The translations under genes were made by a program, and so were the position numbers. The notes beneath the pieces were generated by a model. That model searched no databases. It was not told the DNA's origin and saw only the letters and a list, made by a program, of their open reading frames with translations. A stretch of 31,314 bases of DNA from JAAYBY01 sp964465385. Lineage in GTDB: Bacteria > Bacillota > Clostridia > Saccharofermentanales > UBA5734. The stretch spans positions 1-31,314 of the forward strand of contig CAYXIM010000012.1 in NCBI GenBank assembly GCA_964465385.1, given 5' to 3'. Every line of letters starts with the position of its first letter. Position 1 is the first letter of the stretch. Positions 15,080 to 23,526 of this stretch are shown in pieces.

Positions 15080-16267
15080 TCAGCTGCTAGACGCAGCTGT
15101 CGCATCATAAAGCGGAGACATGTCGCGCAGCCTGGCGACAATGCCTGCCAGGTCCTCAACCAGCCGGTCCAGGTCTTCCTGCCGGGTGGACCGTCCCAGG
15201 GTCACACGCAAGGAGCCGTGTGCAATCTCATGGGGCAGGCCGATGGCCAGCAGGACGTGGGAGGGGTCGAGCGATCCGGATGTGCAGGCGGATCCGCTGG
15301 AGCATTCATAGCCTTTGTGGTCGAGCATGAGGAGGATGGACTCCCCTTCAATGAATTCAATCGACAGGTTGATGTTGTTGGGCAGCCGCTTGGTCGGATG
15401 CCCGTTGAGGCGCACATGGGGAATGCGGGCCAGGGCTTTGGCAATAAACGCGTCCCGCATGGCCGCCAGCTGACGGCTGTGCTGGGCTTGTTCGGCAACA
15501 GCCAGTTCCAAAGCCCGGGCAAAGCCCACGATGCCGGCAACATTTTCCGTGCCCGCACGCCGCCTGTTTTCCTGCGCACCACCATCCAGCAGGTTGGCAA
15601 TGCGCACGCCTCGGCGGATGTAGAGGGCGCCAACCCCCTTGGGGCCATATAATTTGTGGGCTGAAAGAGAAAGCAGGTCAGCCCCCAGTTGCTTGACATC
15701 GATGGGCAAGCTCCCCGCCGCCTGGACGGCATCGGTATGAAACAACACCTTACGTTCCCGGCAGAGGGCGGCAAAACGGTCGACCGGCTGGATGGTGCCG
15801 ATCTCGTTGTTGGCCATCATGAGGGTGACCAGGATGGTATCCGGCCTAAAGGCCGCTTCCAGGTCCTGGGGATCGATCAGGCCCTGGTCATCAACCGGCA
15901 GGTAAGTGACCACAAAGCCTTGCTTTTCCAAGGCCTGGCAGGCATGCAGGACAGCATGGTGTTCGATCTGGCTGGTGATGATGTGCCGCCCCTTGTGGGC
16001 CAAGGCCAGGGCAGCCCCCTTGATGGCCCAGTTGTCTGATTCGGTGCCGCCTGAGGTGAAAAAAACCTCGCGCGGGTCCGCGTTCAAGGCTTGGGCCACC
16101 CTTTGGCGGGCCTGGGTCAGCTGGCGCTGGGCCGCCTGTCCGGTCTGGTAAAAAGACGAGGGGTTACCAAAGGTCTCGGTGAAAAAAGGCAACATGGCCT
16201 CTAAAACGTCCTGTCTGACCGGTGTGGTCGCCGCATGGTCAAGGTATACCCGTCTGGTTTCTTGCAT
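15080..16267 (-). CDS. iscS: cysteine desulfurase IscS/NifS
   Basis: A 395-residue PLP enzyme converting cysteine to alanine and a protein persulfide. It shows YLDHAATTP at the start, TSGGTESDN, IEHHAVL (His104), HTDAVQ (Asp179), PLP Lys205 in SAHKLYGPKG and the persulfide Cys328 in SSGSACTSG. ATG 16267 is preceded by GAGGAG with 8-9 bases; an upstream ATG at 16300 would add 11 residues and is not needed. It is followed directly by iscU and mnmA, so it probably feeds both Fe-S assembly and tRNA thiolation. Confidence 0.95.
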   Translation of the reverse strand: MQETRRVYLDHAATTPVRQDVLEAMLPFFTETFGNPSSFYQTGQAAQRQLTQARQRVAQALNADPREVFFTSGGTESDNWAIKGAALALAHKGRHIITSQIEHHAVLHACQALEKQGFVVTYLPVDDQGLIDPQDLEAAFRPDTILVTLMMANNEIGTIQPVDRFAALCRERKVLFHTDAVQAAGSLPIDVKQLGADLLSLSAHKLYGPKGVGALYIRRGVRIANLLDGGAQENRRRAGTENVAGIVGFARALELAVAEQAQHSRQLAAMRDAFIAKALARIPHVRLNGHPTKRLPNNINLSIEFIEGESILLMLDHKGYECSSGSACTSGSLDPSHVLLAIGLPHEIAHGSLRVTLGRSTRQEDLDRLVEDLAGIVARLRDMSPLYDATAASSS

Positions 16268-16338
16268 GATGTCCGCTCCTCTTGTTTTCTTCCAACCCAT
16301 ATGGTAAACCGATCAGCTGGCCGGGGGTGTAACTCAGG

Positions 16339-17610
16339 TTACTGTCCCTTGGGGGCCAGGACCGGCAGGGTGGATCCGGCCTGGGGCATCAGGCAGATGG
16401 AAGCCTGTGGGCCCAGGCGGGCCAGCGCGGCCTCCAGGGCCGACTGGGCATCTGGAAAGGGGGTCATCAGGGCCAGGCGGGCAGCCTGGTCATCCAGGTC
16501 AGAAACCAGGTAAATGGCCGCCCGCCGGGCCACCATGGCCAGGGCGGCAGCCTTGTGACCGCCCAGTTCAAAGGAGCGGTGAACACGCGCGATCAGGGCC
16601 GTTTCATCGCCCTTTGCCTCTTGCAGCCAGCGGGCAAAGGTGTCTTCACCATAGCCCTCTTGACAGGAAGCGATCAGGATGATGATCCCGCCGTCCCGGA
16701 CGGCGTGGGCGGCGTTGTCCAGGGCTTTTTGCGCCTGGTAGAGGTTGATGTCTTTGGGCAGTCCCCCGGCGGAGGCAACCACCAGGTCAGCAGGCTGCTG
16801 GATGGTTTTTTTATAGAGCTGGTCCAGGTGGGCGCAGCCGGCCCGGTGGGCCAGGCGGTGGTCACCGGCAACCGCATGAAGAATCCGTTTTTGTTCATCC
16901 AGGACCACGTTTAAAATGAAGTCACAGCCACAGATGTCGGCCGCTTCTTCCAGGTCCAGGCGGACCAGGTTGCTGTCGATGGCGCCGGCCCGGGCGTAGG
17001 CCTCCACCATGCGGCTGTGGTTGGCCTGGATGGCCGCCTGGTTGGAGACCCCAGGCATGAGGGCCTTGCCGCCGCCGCTGTAACCAGCGAAGTAATGGAA
17101 CTCAATGTTGCCCACACAGATGCGGCGGTCGGCACGGGCTACGGTGGCATCGATGTGGATCGGTGTGCCGTAGCTGGTGGTCCCCAGAAAAACGGTGTCA
17201 GCCGGGTTGCTGTCGACGGTCCGGATGCGATCGAACAGGGCTGGACCAACCAGACGGCGCTGTTCCTCACGCGTATGCGGCCTGTGGATACCCAGCGCCA
17301 ACACGATGGTGATGTCCGCTTCCCGGATGCCGGCCTCAAGGAGGCGGTCAACCAGGGGTGGCAGCAGGACGGCTGAGGGACAGGGGCGCGTGATGTCGCT
17401 GGTCACGATACACACGCGTTCGCCAGGCTGGACCAGCTGCTCCACAGGCGCTGTGCCCAGGGGCTGGTCCAGGGCGTCCTGGATGGCGCGGGCCTGGTCG
17501 ACCGGGGCCAGGTCCCGGTCCGCTTCAAGCACGGTCAGGTCCCCTCTCCCCTTCAGGTTAATCTGCGTCTGGGTGTTGCCGGTTTTAAATGACCAACGTT
17601 GTTCAGCCAT
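16339..17610 (-). CDS. larA: LarA-family nickel-dependent alpha-hydroxyacid (lactate) racemase
   Basis: A 423-residue DUF2088/LarA protein. Residues equivalent to the L. plantarum LarA active site appear at almost identical numbering: Arg75 in SDITRPCP, His109 in GIHRPHT, His172 in EFHYFAGYSGGGKA, Lys182 (the lysine that holds the nickel-pincer nucleotide) and His198 in QANHSRM (the nickel ligand). AGGLPKDINLYQAQKAL is another family hallmark. The family interconverts D/L 2-hydroxyacids; lactate is only one of several known substrates. The cofactor-making genes larB, larC and larE are not in the window. ATG 17610 has GGAGG 7 bases ahead and overlaps the rarA stop by 8 bases. Confidence 0.9.
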   Translation of the reverse strand: MAEQRWSFKTGNTQTQINLKGRGDLTVLEADRDLAPVDQARAIQDALDQPLGTAPVEQLVQPGERVCIVTSDITRPCPSAVLLPPLVDRLLEAGIREADITIVLALGIHRPHTREEQRRLVGPALFDRIRTVDSNPADTVFLGTTSYGTPIHIDATVARADRRICVGNIEFHYFAGYSGGGKALMPGVSNQAAIQANHSRMVEAYARAGAIDSNLVRLDLEEAADICGCDFILNVVLDEQKRILHAVAGDHRLAHRAGCAHLDQLYKKTIQQPADLVVASAGGLPKDINLYQAQKALDNAAHAVRDGGIIILIASCQEGYGEDTFARWLQEAKGDETALIARVHRSFELGGHKAAALAMVARRAAIYLVSDLDDQAARLALMTPFPDAQSALEAALARLGPQASICLMPQAGSTLPVLAPKGQ

Positions 17611-18907
17611 GCCGTTTCCTCCACGCATCCAGCCAACTTTTGATGCGGGCTTCGTAGCCTTTTTCGGTGGGCTGGTAGTAAACTGTGCCCTTGAGTGCCT
17701 CGGGCAGATAGGTCTGGCCGGGGCTGTGGTCGGGGTCATCATGGGGGTATTGGTAGCCGACCCCGTAGCCCAGCTCTTTCATGTCACGGACCGGTGCCTG
17801 ACGCAGGTGCAGGGGCACCTGGCCGGTGTCACGCGTGGCCACATCCGCCATGGCCTGGTCGATGGCCTGGTAGGCCGTGTTGGACTTGGGGCTGGTGGCC
17901 ACTGCCAGGGCAGCCTGGCTTAAGATGATGCGGGCCTCAGGCAGGCCGATGGCTGCCGCCGCCTGATAAGCTGCCATGGCCATGGACAGCATTTGCGGGT
18001 TGGCCAGGCCCACATCTTCAGCGGCACAAATAACGATGCGCCGGGCCAAAAATTCGATGGATTCGCCGCTGTGCAAGGCGCGGGCCAGGTAGTGGACGGC
18101 GGCGTCCGGGTCGCTGCCGCGCATGGCTTTGATGAAGGCACTGATGGTGTCATAATGGCTTTCGCCATCCTTGTCATAGGCCAGGCTGCGTTTTTGCATG
18201 CAATCTTCAATCACCGCCTGATCAATGACGATCTGGCCCCTGGGGTCTGGCTGGGTGGTGATGACGGCCAGCTCCAGGGCGTTTAAGGCGATGCGGGCGT
18301 CCCCATTGGCCAGGTCGCTGATACGCGCCAGGGCCTGGTCTTGCAAGGAGACGTCATAGCGGCCCAGCCCACGCTCCGGGTCATCGAGCGCCAGCTGGAG
18401 AATCTGCTGGATATCCGCCGCCGACAAGGGGTGGAGCTGGAAGACCGTTGACCGGGAGATCAGGGCCTTGTTGACCTCAAAATAGGGGTTTTCTGTCGTG
18501 GCGCCAAAGAGGATCAAGCTGCCGTTTTCCACCTGGGGCAGCAGGGCATCCTGCTGCAGCTTGTTGAAGCGGTGGATTTCATCGATGAACAGCAGGGTGC
18601 GGCCAGACGGGTTCAAGATGCGGTTTTCCGTGTCGGCGATGATGCGCTTGATGTCAGACACACCCGAGGTCACGGCGTTGATTTTCTCGAAAGCGGTGCG
18701 GGTGGTGGCCGCAATGACCCGCGCCAGCGACGTTTTACCCGTCCCGGGCGGGCCGAAGACAATCATGGAGCTGAGCCGGTCTGCCTCAATCATGCGGCGC
18801 AGGAGCTTACCCGGCCCCAGCACGTGCTTTTGGCCGATAAAGGTATCCAGTGACCGCGGGGCCATGCGATAGGCCAGCGGTTCTTGCTGTCCTTTTTCCT
18901 GCGCCAT
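17603..18907 (-). CDS. rarA: replication-associated recombination protein RarA (MgsA) AAA+ ATPase
   Basis: A 434-residue clamp-loader-like AAA+ protein. Walker A GPPGTGKTS (Lys58), Walker B LLFIDEIHRFN (Asp109-Glu110), the sensor FGATTENP and the arginine finger region ISRSTVF are followed by the C-terminal tetramerisation domain with MRGSDPDAAVHYLARAL and GLPEARI. It acts at stalled forks with SSB and RecA. It starts 5 bases after the glyA stop and its own stop is inside larA, so glyA-rarA-larA are co-transcribed. Confidence 0.95.
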   Translation of the reverse strand: MAQEKGQQEPLAYRMAPRSLDTFIGQKHVLGPGKLLRRMIEADRLSSMIVFGPPGTGKTSLARVIAATTRTAFEKINAVTSGVSDIKRIIADTENRILNPSGRTLLFIDEIHRFNKLQQDALLPQVENGSLILFGATTENPYFEVNKALISRSTVFQLHPLSAADIQQILQLALDDPERGLGRYDVSLQDQALARISDLANGDARIALNALELAVITTQPDPRGQIVIDQAVIEDCMQKRSLAYDKDGESHYDTISAFIKAMRGSDPDAAVHYLARALHSGESIEFLARRIVICAAEDVGLANPQMLSMAMAAYQAAAAIGLPEARIILSQAALAVATSPKSNTAYQAIDQAMADVATRDTGQVPLHLRQAPVRDMKELGYGVGYQYPHDDPDHSPGQTYLPEALKGTVYYQPTEKGYEARIKSWLDAWRKRHG

Positions 18908-18912
18908 ACAGC

Positions 18913-20151
18913 CTAGGCTCCGTAAAGCGGGTAGCGGGCGGTCAAGGCGGCCACACGTGCAAGGATGGCCTGCTGCTGTGCCTCAAAGTCAAACAGGGCC
19001 CGTGAGATGAGGTCAGCGATCTCGTCCATGTCCGCTGGCGTCATGCCCCGGGTGGTCACCGCTGGTGTCCCCAGGCGGATCCCGCTGGTGATGAAGGGCT
19101 TTGCGGTGTCAAAGGGCACACCGTTTTTGTTGCTTGTGATGTTGACCGCGTCCAGTCGGTGTTGCAGGTCCCGGCCGGTGACACCGGTTTCACGCAGGTC
19201 AACCAGCATGAGGTGGTTGTCTGTCCCGCCGGAAACCAGCTTGAGCCCGCGGCGGATCAAGCCCTGGGCCAGGGCCTGGGCGTTAGCCAGAATGGCCGCT
19301 TGGTAGCTTGCGAAGGACGGTTGCATGGCTTCATGCAGGGCCACTGCTTTGCCGGCGATGACATGCATGAGCGGGCCGCCCTGCTGGCCGGGGAAAATGG
19401 CCGAGTCAATGGCCCGGGCGTGGGCCTGGCGGCACAAGATCATGCCCCCGCGGGGCCCGCGCAAGGTTTTGTGGGTGGTGGTGGTCACAACATCAGCCTG
19501 GGGAACCGGATCGGGGTGCAGGCCCGCGGCAACCAGGCCAGCGATGTGGGCCATGTCGACCATGAGCCAGGCGCCCACCTCATCGGCAATGTCCCGGAAG
19601 GCCTGGAAATCGATGGTTCTGGGATAGGCACTGGCTCCGGCAACGATCATCTTGGGACGCTCTGCCCGGGCGATCTTTAAGATCTGGTCGTAATCCAGGC
19701 GCATGCTTTGGGCATCCACCTGGTAGAAAACAGCTCGGTAAAGGCGGCCAGACACGTTTTTGGCCATGCCATGGGTCAGGTGGCCGCCGTGGGACAGGTC
19801 CATGCCCAGGAGGGTGTCGCCGGGCTCCAGCAGGGCAAAATAGACCGCGTTGTTGGCCTGGGCACCCGAATGTGGCTGGACGTTGACATGCTCGGCCCCA
19901 AAGAGGGCCTTGGCCCGGTCAATGGCCAGCTGTTCAACCACATCGACGTGTTCACAGCCACCGTAGTAGCGCTTGCCGGGATAGCCTTCGGCGTATTTGT
20001 TGGTCAAGGGAGAGCCGACGGCTTCAAGGACAGCCTGGCTGACAAAATTTTCAGAAGCAATCAGCTCAATTTTGTGCTCCTGGCGGTCGATCTCCTGTTG
20101 TACGGCTGCGTAGACCTCCGGGTCTGTGGCAGCAAGGGTTGCGGTCTTCAT
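18913..20151 (-). CDS. glyA: serine hydroxymethyltransferase
   Basis: A 412-residue PLP enzyme interconverting serine and glycine with tetrahydrofolate, the main source of one-carbon units. It shows ELIASENFVS, NKYAEGYPGKRYYGGCEHVD, QPHSGAQAN, the PLP-binding Lys228 in TTTTHKTLRGPRGG and SGIRLGTPAVTTRG near the end. GGGAGG lies 8 bases before ATG 20151. A likely promoter sits at 20182-20209. Confidence 0.97.
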   Translation of the reverse strand: MKTATLAATDPEVYAAVQQEIDRQEHKIELIASENFVSQAVLEAVGSPLTNKYAEGYPGKRYYGGCEHVDVVEQLAIDRAKALFGAEHVNVQPHSGAQANNAVYFALLEPGDTLLGMDLSHGGHLTHGMAKNVSGRLYRAVFYQVDAQSMRLDYDQILKIARAERPKMIVAGASAYPRTIDFQAFRDIADEVGAWLMVDMAHIAGLVAAGLHPDPVPQADVVTTTTHKTLRGPRGGMILCRQAHARAIDSAIFPGQQGGPLMHVIAGKAVALHEAMQPSFASYQAAILANAQALAQGLIRRGLKLVSGGTDNHLMLVDLRETGVTGRDLQHRLDAVNITSNKNGVPFDTAKPFITSGIRLGTPAVTTRGMTPADMDEIADLISRALFDFEAQQQAILARVAALTARYPLYGA

Positions 20152-20181
20152 GCGTTGTCCTCCCTGTTTGGTTTCCCGTTT

Positions 20182-20209
20182 ATTTTATCGAATCAGGTGA
20201 TTTTGTAAA
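20182..20209 (-). promoter_or_regulatory. candidate glyA promoter
   Basis: On the minus strand TTTACA (20209-20204) and TAAAAT (20187-20182) are separated by 16 bases in an AT-rich patch at the end of the upstream gene. No glycine or other riboswitch is evident in the 30-base leader. Confidence 0.45.
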
Positions 20210-21173
20210 GCTGGTCAGGGCCGGGTGCTGCCAGGGGCACCTGGCTGTGTCCGGTCTGGACCAGCCGCTGCGGCCCTTCGGTCAGGGTGCCGATGGCGGT
20301 GCACCGGATGTCTTTGGCCGCCAGGGCGTCGATCAGGGCCTGGGGCCTGGGGCTGGCCAGAATCAGGCTGCCGCTGGCGATCAGCCGATAAGGGTCAACA
20401 GCCAACGCCGCACAGACGGCCCGGGTCAGGGGGTCAACTGGAATCCGGTCCTGGTCGATGACACAGCCGGTCTGGCTGGCTTCGGCCAGCTCCCAGCAGG
20501 CACCCAGGATGCCCCCTTCGGTGGCATCGTGCATGGCATGCACCTGCAGGGCCCGGCCCACCACCCCTTCTTCTATGACACTGATAGCGTCAATCAGGCG
20601 GGCGGCATCGGCCAGGGTCTGGGCATCCAGCACCTGCGCCAGCCGCTCCCGCTGGTCTTTGGCAAAGATAGCCGTGCCTTCGATACCGGCTGTTTTGGTC
20701 ATCAGCACGGTGTCACCAGCTTGTCCCCCATCCGGCCGGATCAGCTCTTCGTCGTCACAAAAGCCGATGGCTGTCGCCATCAGGACGAAGCGGTTGACCG
20801 CATCCGACACTTCCGTATGGCCCCCGGCAATGGTAACCTGGATGGCCTGTGCCGTTTGCGCCGCCTGGTCCACGATGGCCGCGATTTGTCCGGCGGTGCT
20901 GTCGGGCGGGGCAATCAGGACCAGGGTCAGGACACTGGGCCGGATCCCGCAGGCCGCGATGTCGTTGCAGGCGATGTGCACACACAGGCGCCCGATATCG
21001 GCGGAGGCGCCGGTGATGGGATCTGAGCTGACCAGCACCTGGCCATCCTTGAAGCGGATGGCGGCACAATCCAAGGCGATGCCCGGCCCCTGGACCACAT
21101 GGTCTGGCAGGGGTGGCAGGCGCTTGAGCACCAGGTCTTGCAGGTCTTCATGGCTGAGTTTGCCTGTTTTCAT
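20193..21173 (-). CDS. AIR synthase/HypE-like PurM-superfamily protein
   Basis: A 326-residue protein of the PurM/HypE/SelD/ThiL fold. The N-terminal domain has GPGIALDCAAI, SSDPITGA and the CNDIAACG segment that lines the ATP-phosphate/Mg site. IAGGHTEV and AGDTVLMTKTAGIEGTAIFA mark the domain junction, and HDATEGGILGACWELAE the C-terminal domain. It is close to the unassigned AIR-synthase-related proteins annotated as HypE-like in Clostridia. No hyp or hydrogenase genes are near, and there is no SelD-type N-terminal Cys/Sec loop. Its ATG overlaps the thiI stop (ATGA, 21170-21173), indicating translational coupling. The function is not established: an ATP-dependent phosphorylation/dehydration reaction is the family expectation. 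Confidence 0.85.
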   Translation of the reverse strand: MKTGKLSHEDLQDLVLKRLPPLPDHVVQGPGIALDCAAIRFKDGQVLVSSDPITGASADIGRLCVHIACNDIAACGIRPSVLTLVLIAPPDSTAGQIAAIVDQAAQTAQAIQVTIAGGHTEVSDAVNRFVLMATAIGFCDDEELIRPDGGQAGDTVLMTKTAGIEGTAIFAKDQRERLAQVLDAQTLADAARLIDAISVIEEGVVGRALQVHAMHDATEGGILGACWELAEASQTGCVIDQDRIPVDPLTRAVCAALAVDPYRLIASGSLILASPRPQALIDALAAKDIRCTAIGTLTEGPQRLVQTGHSQVPLAAPGPDQLYKIT

Positions 21174-22360
21174 CGGGTCACCACCTCAATGTCGCTGAGC
21201 GTCTGGCTGATCAGGGCGTCCAGGTCCAGGCCGTCTTCGGCAGCCTCGGCCTCTGCCAGGCTGGGCCGGGTCTTGGGGTGTTTGGACACAAAAACAGTGC
21301 AGCAATCTTCGTAGGGCTCAATAGATGTTTCATAGGTGTCAATGTCCCGGGCCAGGCGGATGGTCTCCTCTTTGCTTTGGCCAATCAGGGGCCGGAAAAC
21401 CGGGATACTGGTGACCGCATCGATGGCGCAAATGGCCTCCATGGTCTGGCTGGCCACCTGACCCAGGCTGTCACCGGTGATCAGGACGCGGCATGAGCGG
21501 TCAGCCGCAATCTCCTCGGCCAGGCGCATCATGAGCCGGCGTGTGGCCACCGTCAGCAGCTCGTGGGGCACGTGGTCGCGCAGGGCCAGCTGGGCCGTGG
21601 TGAAGTTGACCACATGGACCACCAGACGGCCCGTGTAGGCTGACAGGCGGTCGGCCAGGCGCAGGACCTTGTCCCGGGCCCGGTCACTGGTGTAAGGAAA
21701 GGCATGAAAATAAACCGCTTCAAGCTCAACCCCCCGGGAGGCCATCAGGTAGCCGGCCACCGGGCTGTCCAGGCCACCCGACAAGAGCAGCAGGCCCCGG
21801 CCGCCGGTGCCCACCGGCAAGCCACCCCGGCCCGGGAAGCGCTGGGTGGTCAGGCTGAAGCCGTCTCGGATTTCAACAGCAAGCACGAAATCGGGCTGGT
21901 GGACATCGACCGACAGGCGGTCAGGAAAGGCGTCAAGCAGGACCTTGCCCAGGCGGGCGTTGACCTCAGGTGACGGGTGTTTAAAGCGCTTGTCGGCCCG
22001 CCGGGTCTCCACCTTGAAGGTGGTATGGGGGTGGGCTTGCAGGTGTTGGCCCACCAGCAAGCGGGCCTGTTCCTGCAGGTCCTCATAGGAGCCGTCGAAG
22101 GCCAGGACCGGGCTGACAGAGACAACGCCGAAGATGGGCAGCACCAGGGGGATGATTTCACCAAGGTCGATGCCGTCATCCAGGGGGCTGACATAGAGCC
22201 GTGACTGGATCAGGCGGATGTCAAAGGCACCTTTGCTTTCAATCCGCCTGCGGATGTTGGCGATCAGGCGCCGCTCAAACAGGCCCCGGTTGCCTTTTTT
22301 CAGGGTGATTTCACCGATTCGGATCATCAGTTTGTTATATGCTGCAAGGGGTTGGGACAC
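21170..22360 (-). CDS. thiI: tRNA 4-thiouridine synthase ThiI (no rhodanese domain)
   Basis: About 396 residues: a ferredoxin-like/THUMP N-terminal half (IRIGEITLKKGNRGLFERRL, FGVVSVSP, KVETRRADKRFKHPSPEVN) and a PP-loop half with GGLPVGT and SGGLDSPVAGYLM (about 194-206), then GDSLGQVASQT and EDCCTVFVSKHP. It thiolates U8 of tRNA and can serve thiazole synthesis. It lacks the C-terminal rhodanese domain of E. coli ThiI, as in Bacillus, where a dedicated desulfurase supplies sulfur; that gene lies immediately upstream. ATG 22366 directly abuts AGGAGG, whereas GTG 22360 has 6-base spacing and is preferred. Confidence 0.95.
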   Translation of the reverse strand: MSQPLAAYNKLMIRIGEITLKKGNRGLFERRLIANIRRRIESKGAFDIRLIQSRLYVSPLDDGIDLGEIIPLVLPIFGVVSVSPVLAFDGSYEDLQEQARLLVGQHLQAHPHTTFKVETRRADKRFKHPSPEVNARLGKVLLDAFPDRLSVDVHQPDFVLAVEIRDGFSLTTQRFPGRGGLPVGTGGRGLLLLSGGLDSPVAGYLMASRGVELEAVYFHAFPYTSDRARDKVLRLADRLSAYTGRLVVHVVNFTTAQLALRDHVPHELLTVATRRLMMRLAEEIAADRSCRVLITGDSLGQVASQTMEAICAIDAVTSIPVFRPLIGQSKEETIRLARDIDTYETSIEPYEDCCTVFVSKHPKTRPSLAEAEAAEDGLDLDALISQTLSDIEVVTR

Positions 22361-22382
22361 AAGCATCCTCCTCTTCTATCGT

Positions 22383-23522
22383 TTAACGCGCCAGCTGCCG
22401 GTGAAGCCGGGCCATGCTGTGTGCGGTTCGTTCCATGTCTGCCAGGCTGTTGGCGGCGGACAAGCTGATCCGGACAGCAGACAAAATGGTGTCCGGTGCC
22501 AGCTTCATGGCAGCCAGCACGGGGTTGCCGTGGCTTTTACGGGCGGCGCAGGCCGAGCCGGTCGACAGGCAAATGCCTTCAGCCGACAAGGCATTGACCA
22601 GGGTCTCGCCTTGAAGGCCTGGCAAGGACAAGGACAAGACCTGGGGCACGCCATCAGGGGGTGAATGGACCTGCAGAGGCACCCCCAGCCCCACCAAGTG
22701 ATCGATCAGGGCCTGGCGCAGCCTGGTGGCCTGGCGCGCCTCCGCTTCCCTGTTTTGGGTGGCCAGCTGCAGGGCATGTGCCAATGCGGCGGCCAGGGGC
22801 GGGTTTTCTGTGCCGGAGCGCAGGCGCCTTTGCTGGCCGCCGCCGTGCAGCAGCGCGTCAAAGCGGGCCCGCTCACTCATGAGCAGCCAGCCGATGCCCT
22901 TGGGGGCCCCCAGCTTGTGGCCGCTGCCTGAGCACAGGTCGATGCCGGACTTGTCGAAGGCCAGGGGCAGCTTGCCCCAGGTTTGGACCGCATCGACGTG
23001 CAAGAGGGTATCGGGCTGCAAGCGGTCGCGCAGGGCCACGATGTCGGGCAGGGGGTTGACTGCCCCGGTTTCGTTGCTGACGTGGATCAAGCTGATCAGG
23101 CTGGCCGGCTCGTGCAGGGCGGCTGCCAGGGCTTCGAGGGAGACGGTCCCCTGCCTGGTCAGCGGCAGGCGGATCACCTGGCTGCCCTGGCGCTGCATCC
23201 ACAGGGCGGTTTCGCGTGTGGCCGCATGTTCGCCGTCGCTGATGATCAGGCGCCGCCTGGCCGCGGCGCGGTGCCAGAGGGTGCCCTTGATGGCCAGGTT
23301 GATCGATTCGGTTCCGCAAGAGGTCAACAGGATCTGTTCCGGTCGACAGGACAGGCTGCCAGCCATGGTGTCCAGGGCCTGGGCCAGCACTGTTTCAGCC
23401 GCCAGGCCCAGCTGGTGGATGGAGGAGGGGTTGCCGTAGGTGCGGGTCACATGGTAACAAAAGGTGGCGACCACGTCCGGGTGCGGCCTGGTGGTCGCGG
23501 CATGGTCAAGGTAGACAATCAA
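22383..23522 (-). CDS. cysteine desulfurase, NifZ-like partner of ThiI
   Basis: A 379-residue NifS-type PLP enzyme. YLDHAATTRPHPDV begins the protein, followed by LLTSCGTESIN, GEHAAT, the PLP Lys203 in GSGHKLGAPKG, RSGTENPP and the persulfide Cys325 in STGSACAARKSHGNPVL. It differs clearly from the IscS at 15080-16267, for example in the active-site loop. The start is TTG 23522, with AAGGAG 8 bases upstream inside the gntR end; the open frame upstream is non-family sequence. Placement directly before thiI matches the Bacillus nifZ-thiI pair. Confidence 0.92.
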   Translation of the reverse strand: MIVYLDHAATTRPHPDVVATFCYHVTRTYGNPSSIHQLGLAAETVLAQALDTMAGSLSCRPEQILLTSCGTESINLAIKGTLWHRAAARRRLIISDGEHAATRETALWMQRQGSQVIRLPLTRQGTVSLEALAAALHEPASLISLIHVSNETGAVNPLPDIVALRDRLQPDTLLHVDAVQTWGKLPLAFDKSGIDLCSGSGHKLGAPKGIGWLLMSERARFDALLHGGGQQRRLRSGTENPPLAAALAHALQLATQNREAEARQATRLRQALIDHLVGLGVPLQVHSPPDGVPQVLSLSLPGLQGETLVNALSAEGICLSTGSACAARKSHGNPVLAAMKLAPDTILSAVRISLSAANSLADMERTAHSMARLHRQLAR

Positions 23523-23526
23523 TCGG

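Noticed and set aside
16268..16338. Separate promoter or IscR-like site ahead of iscS
   Set aside because: I found no acceptable -35/-10 pair or clear operator; only a 5-bp repeat GTAAC/GTTAC near 16329-16342. Read-through from larA is sufficient.
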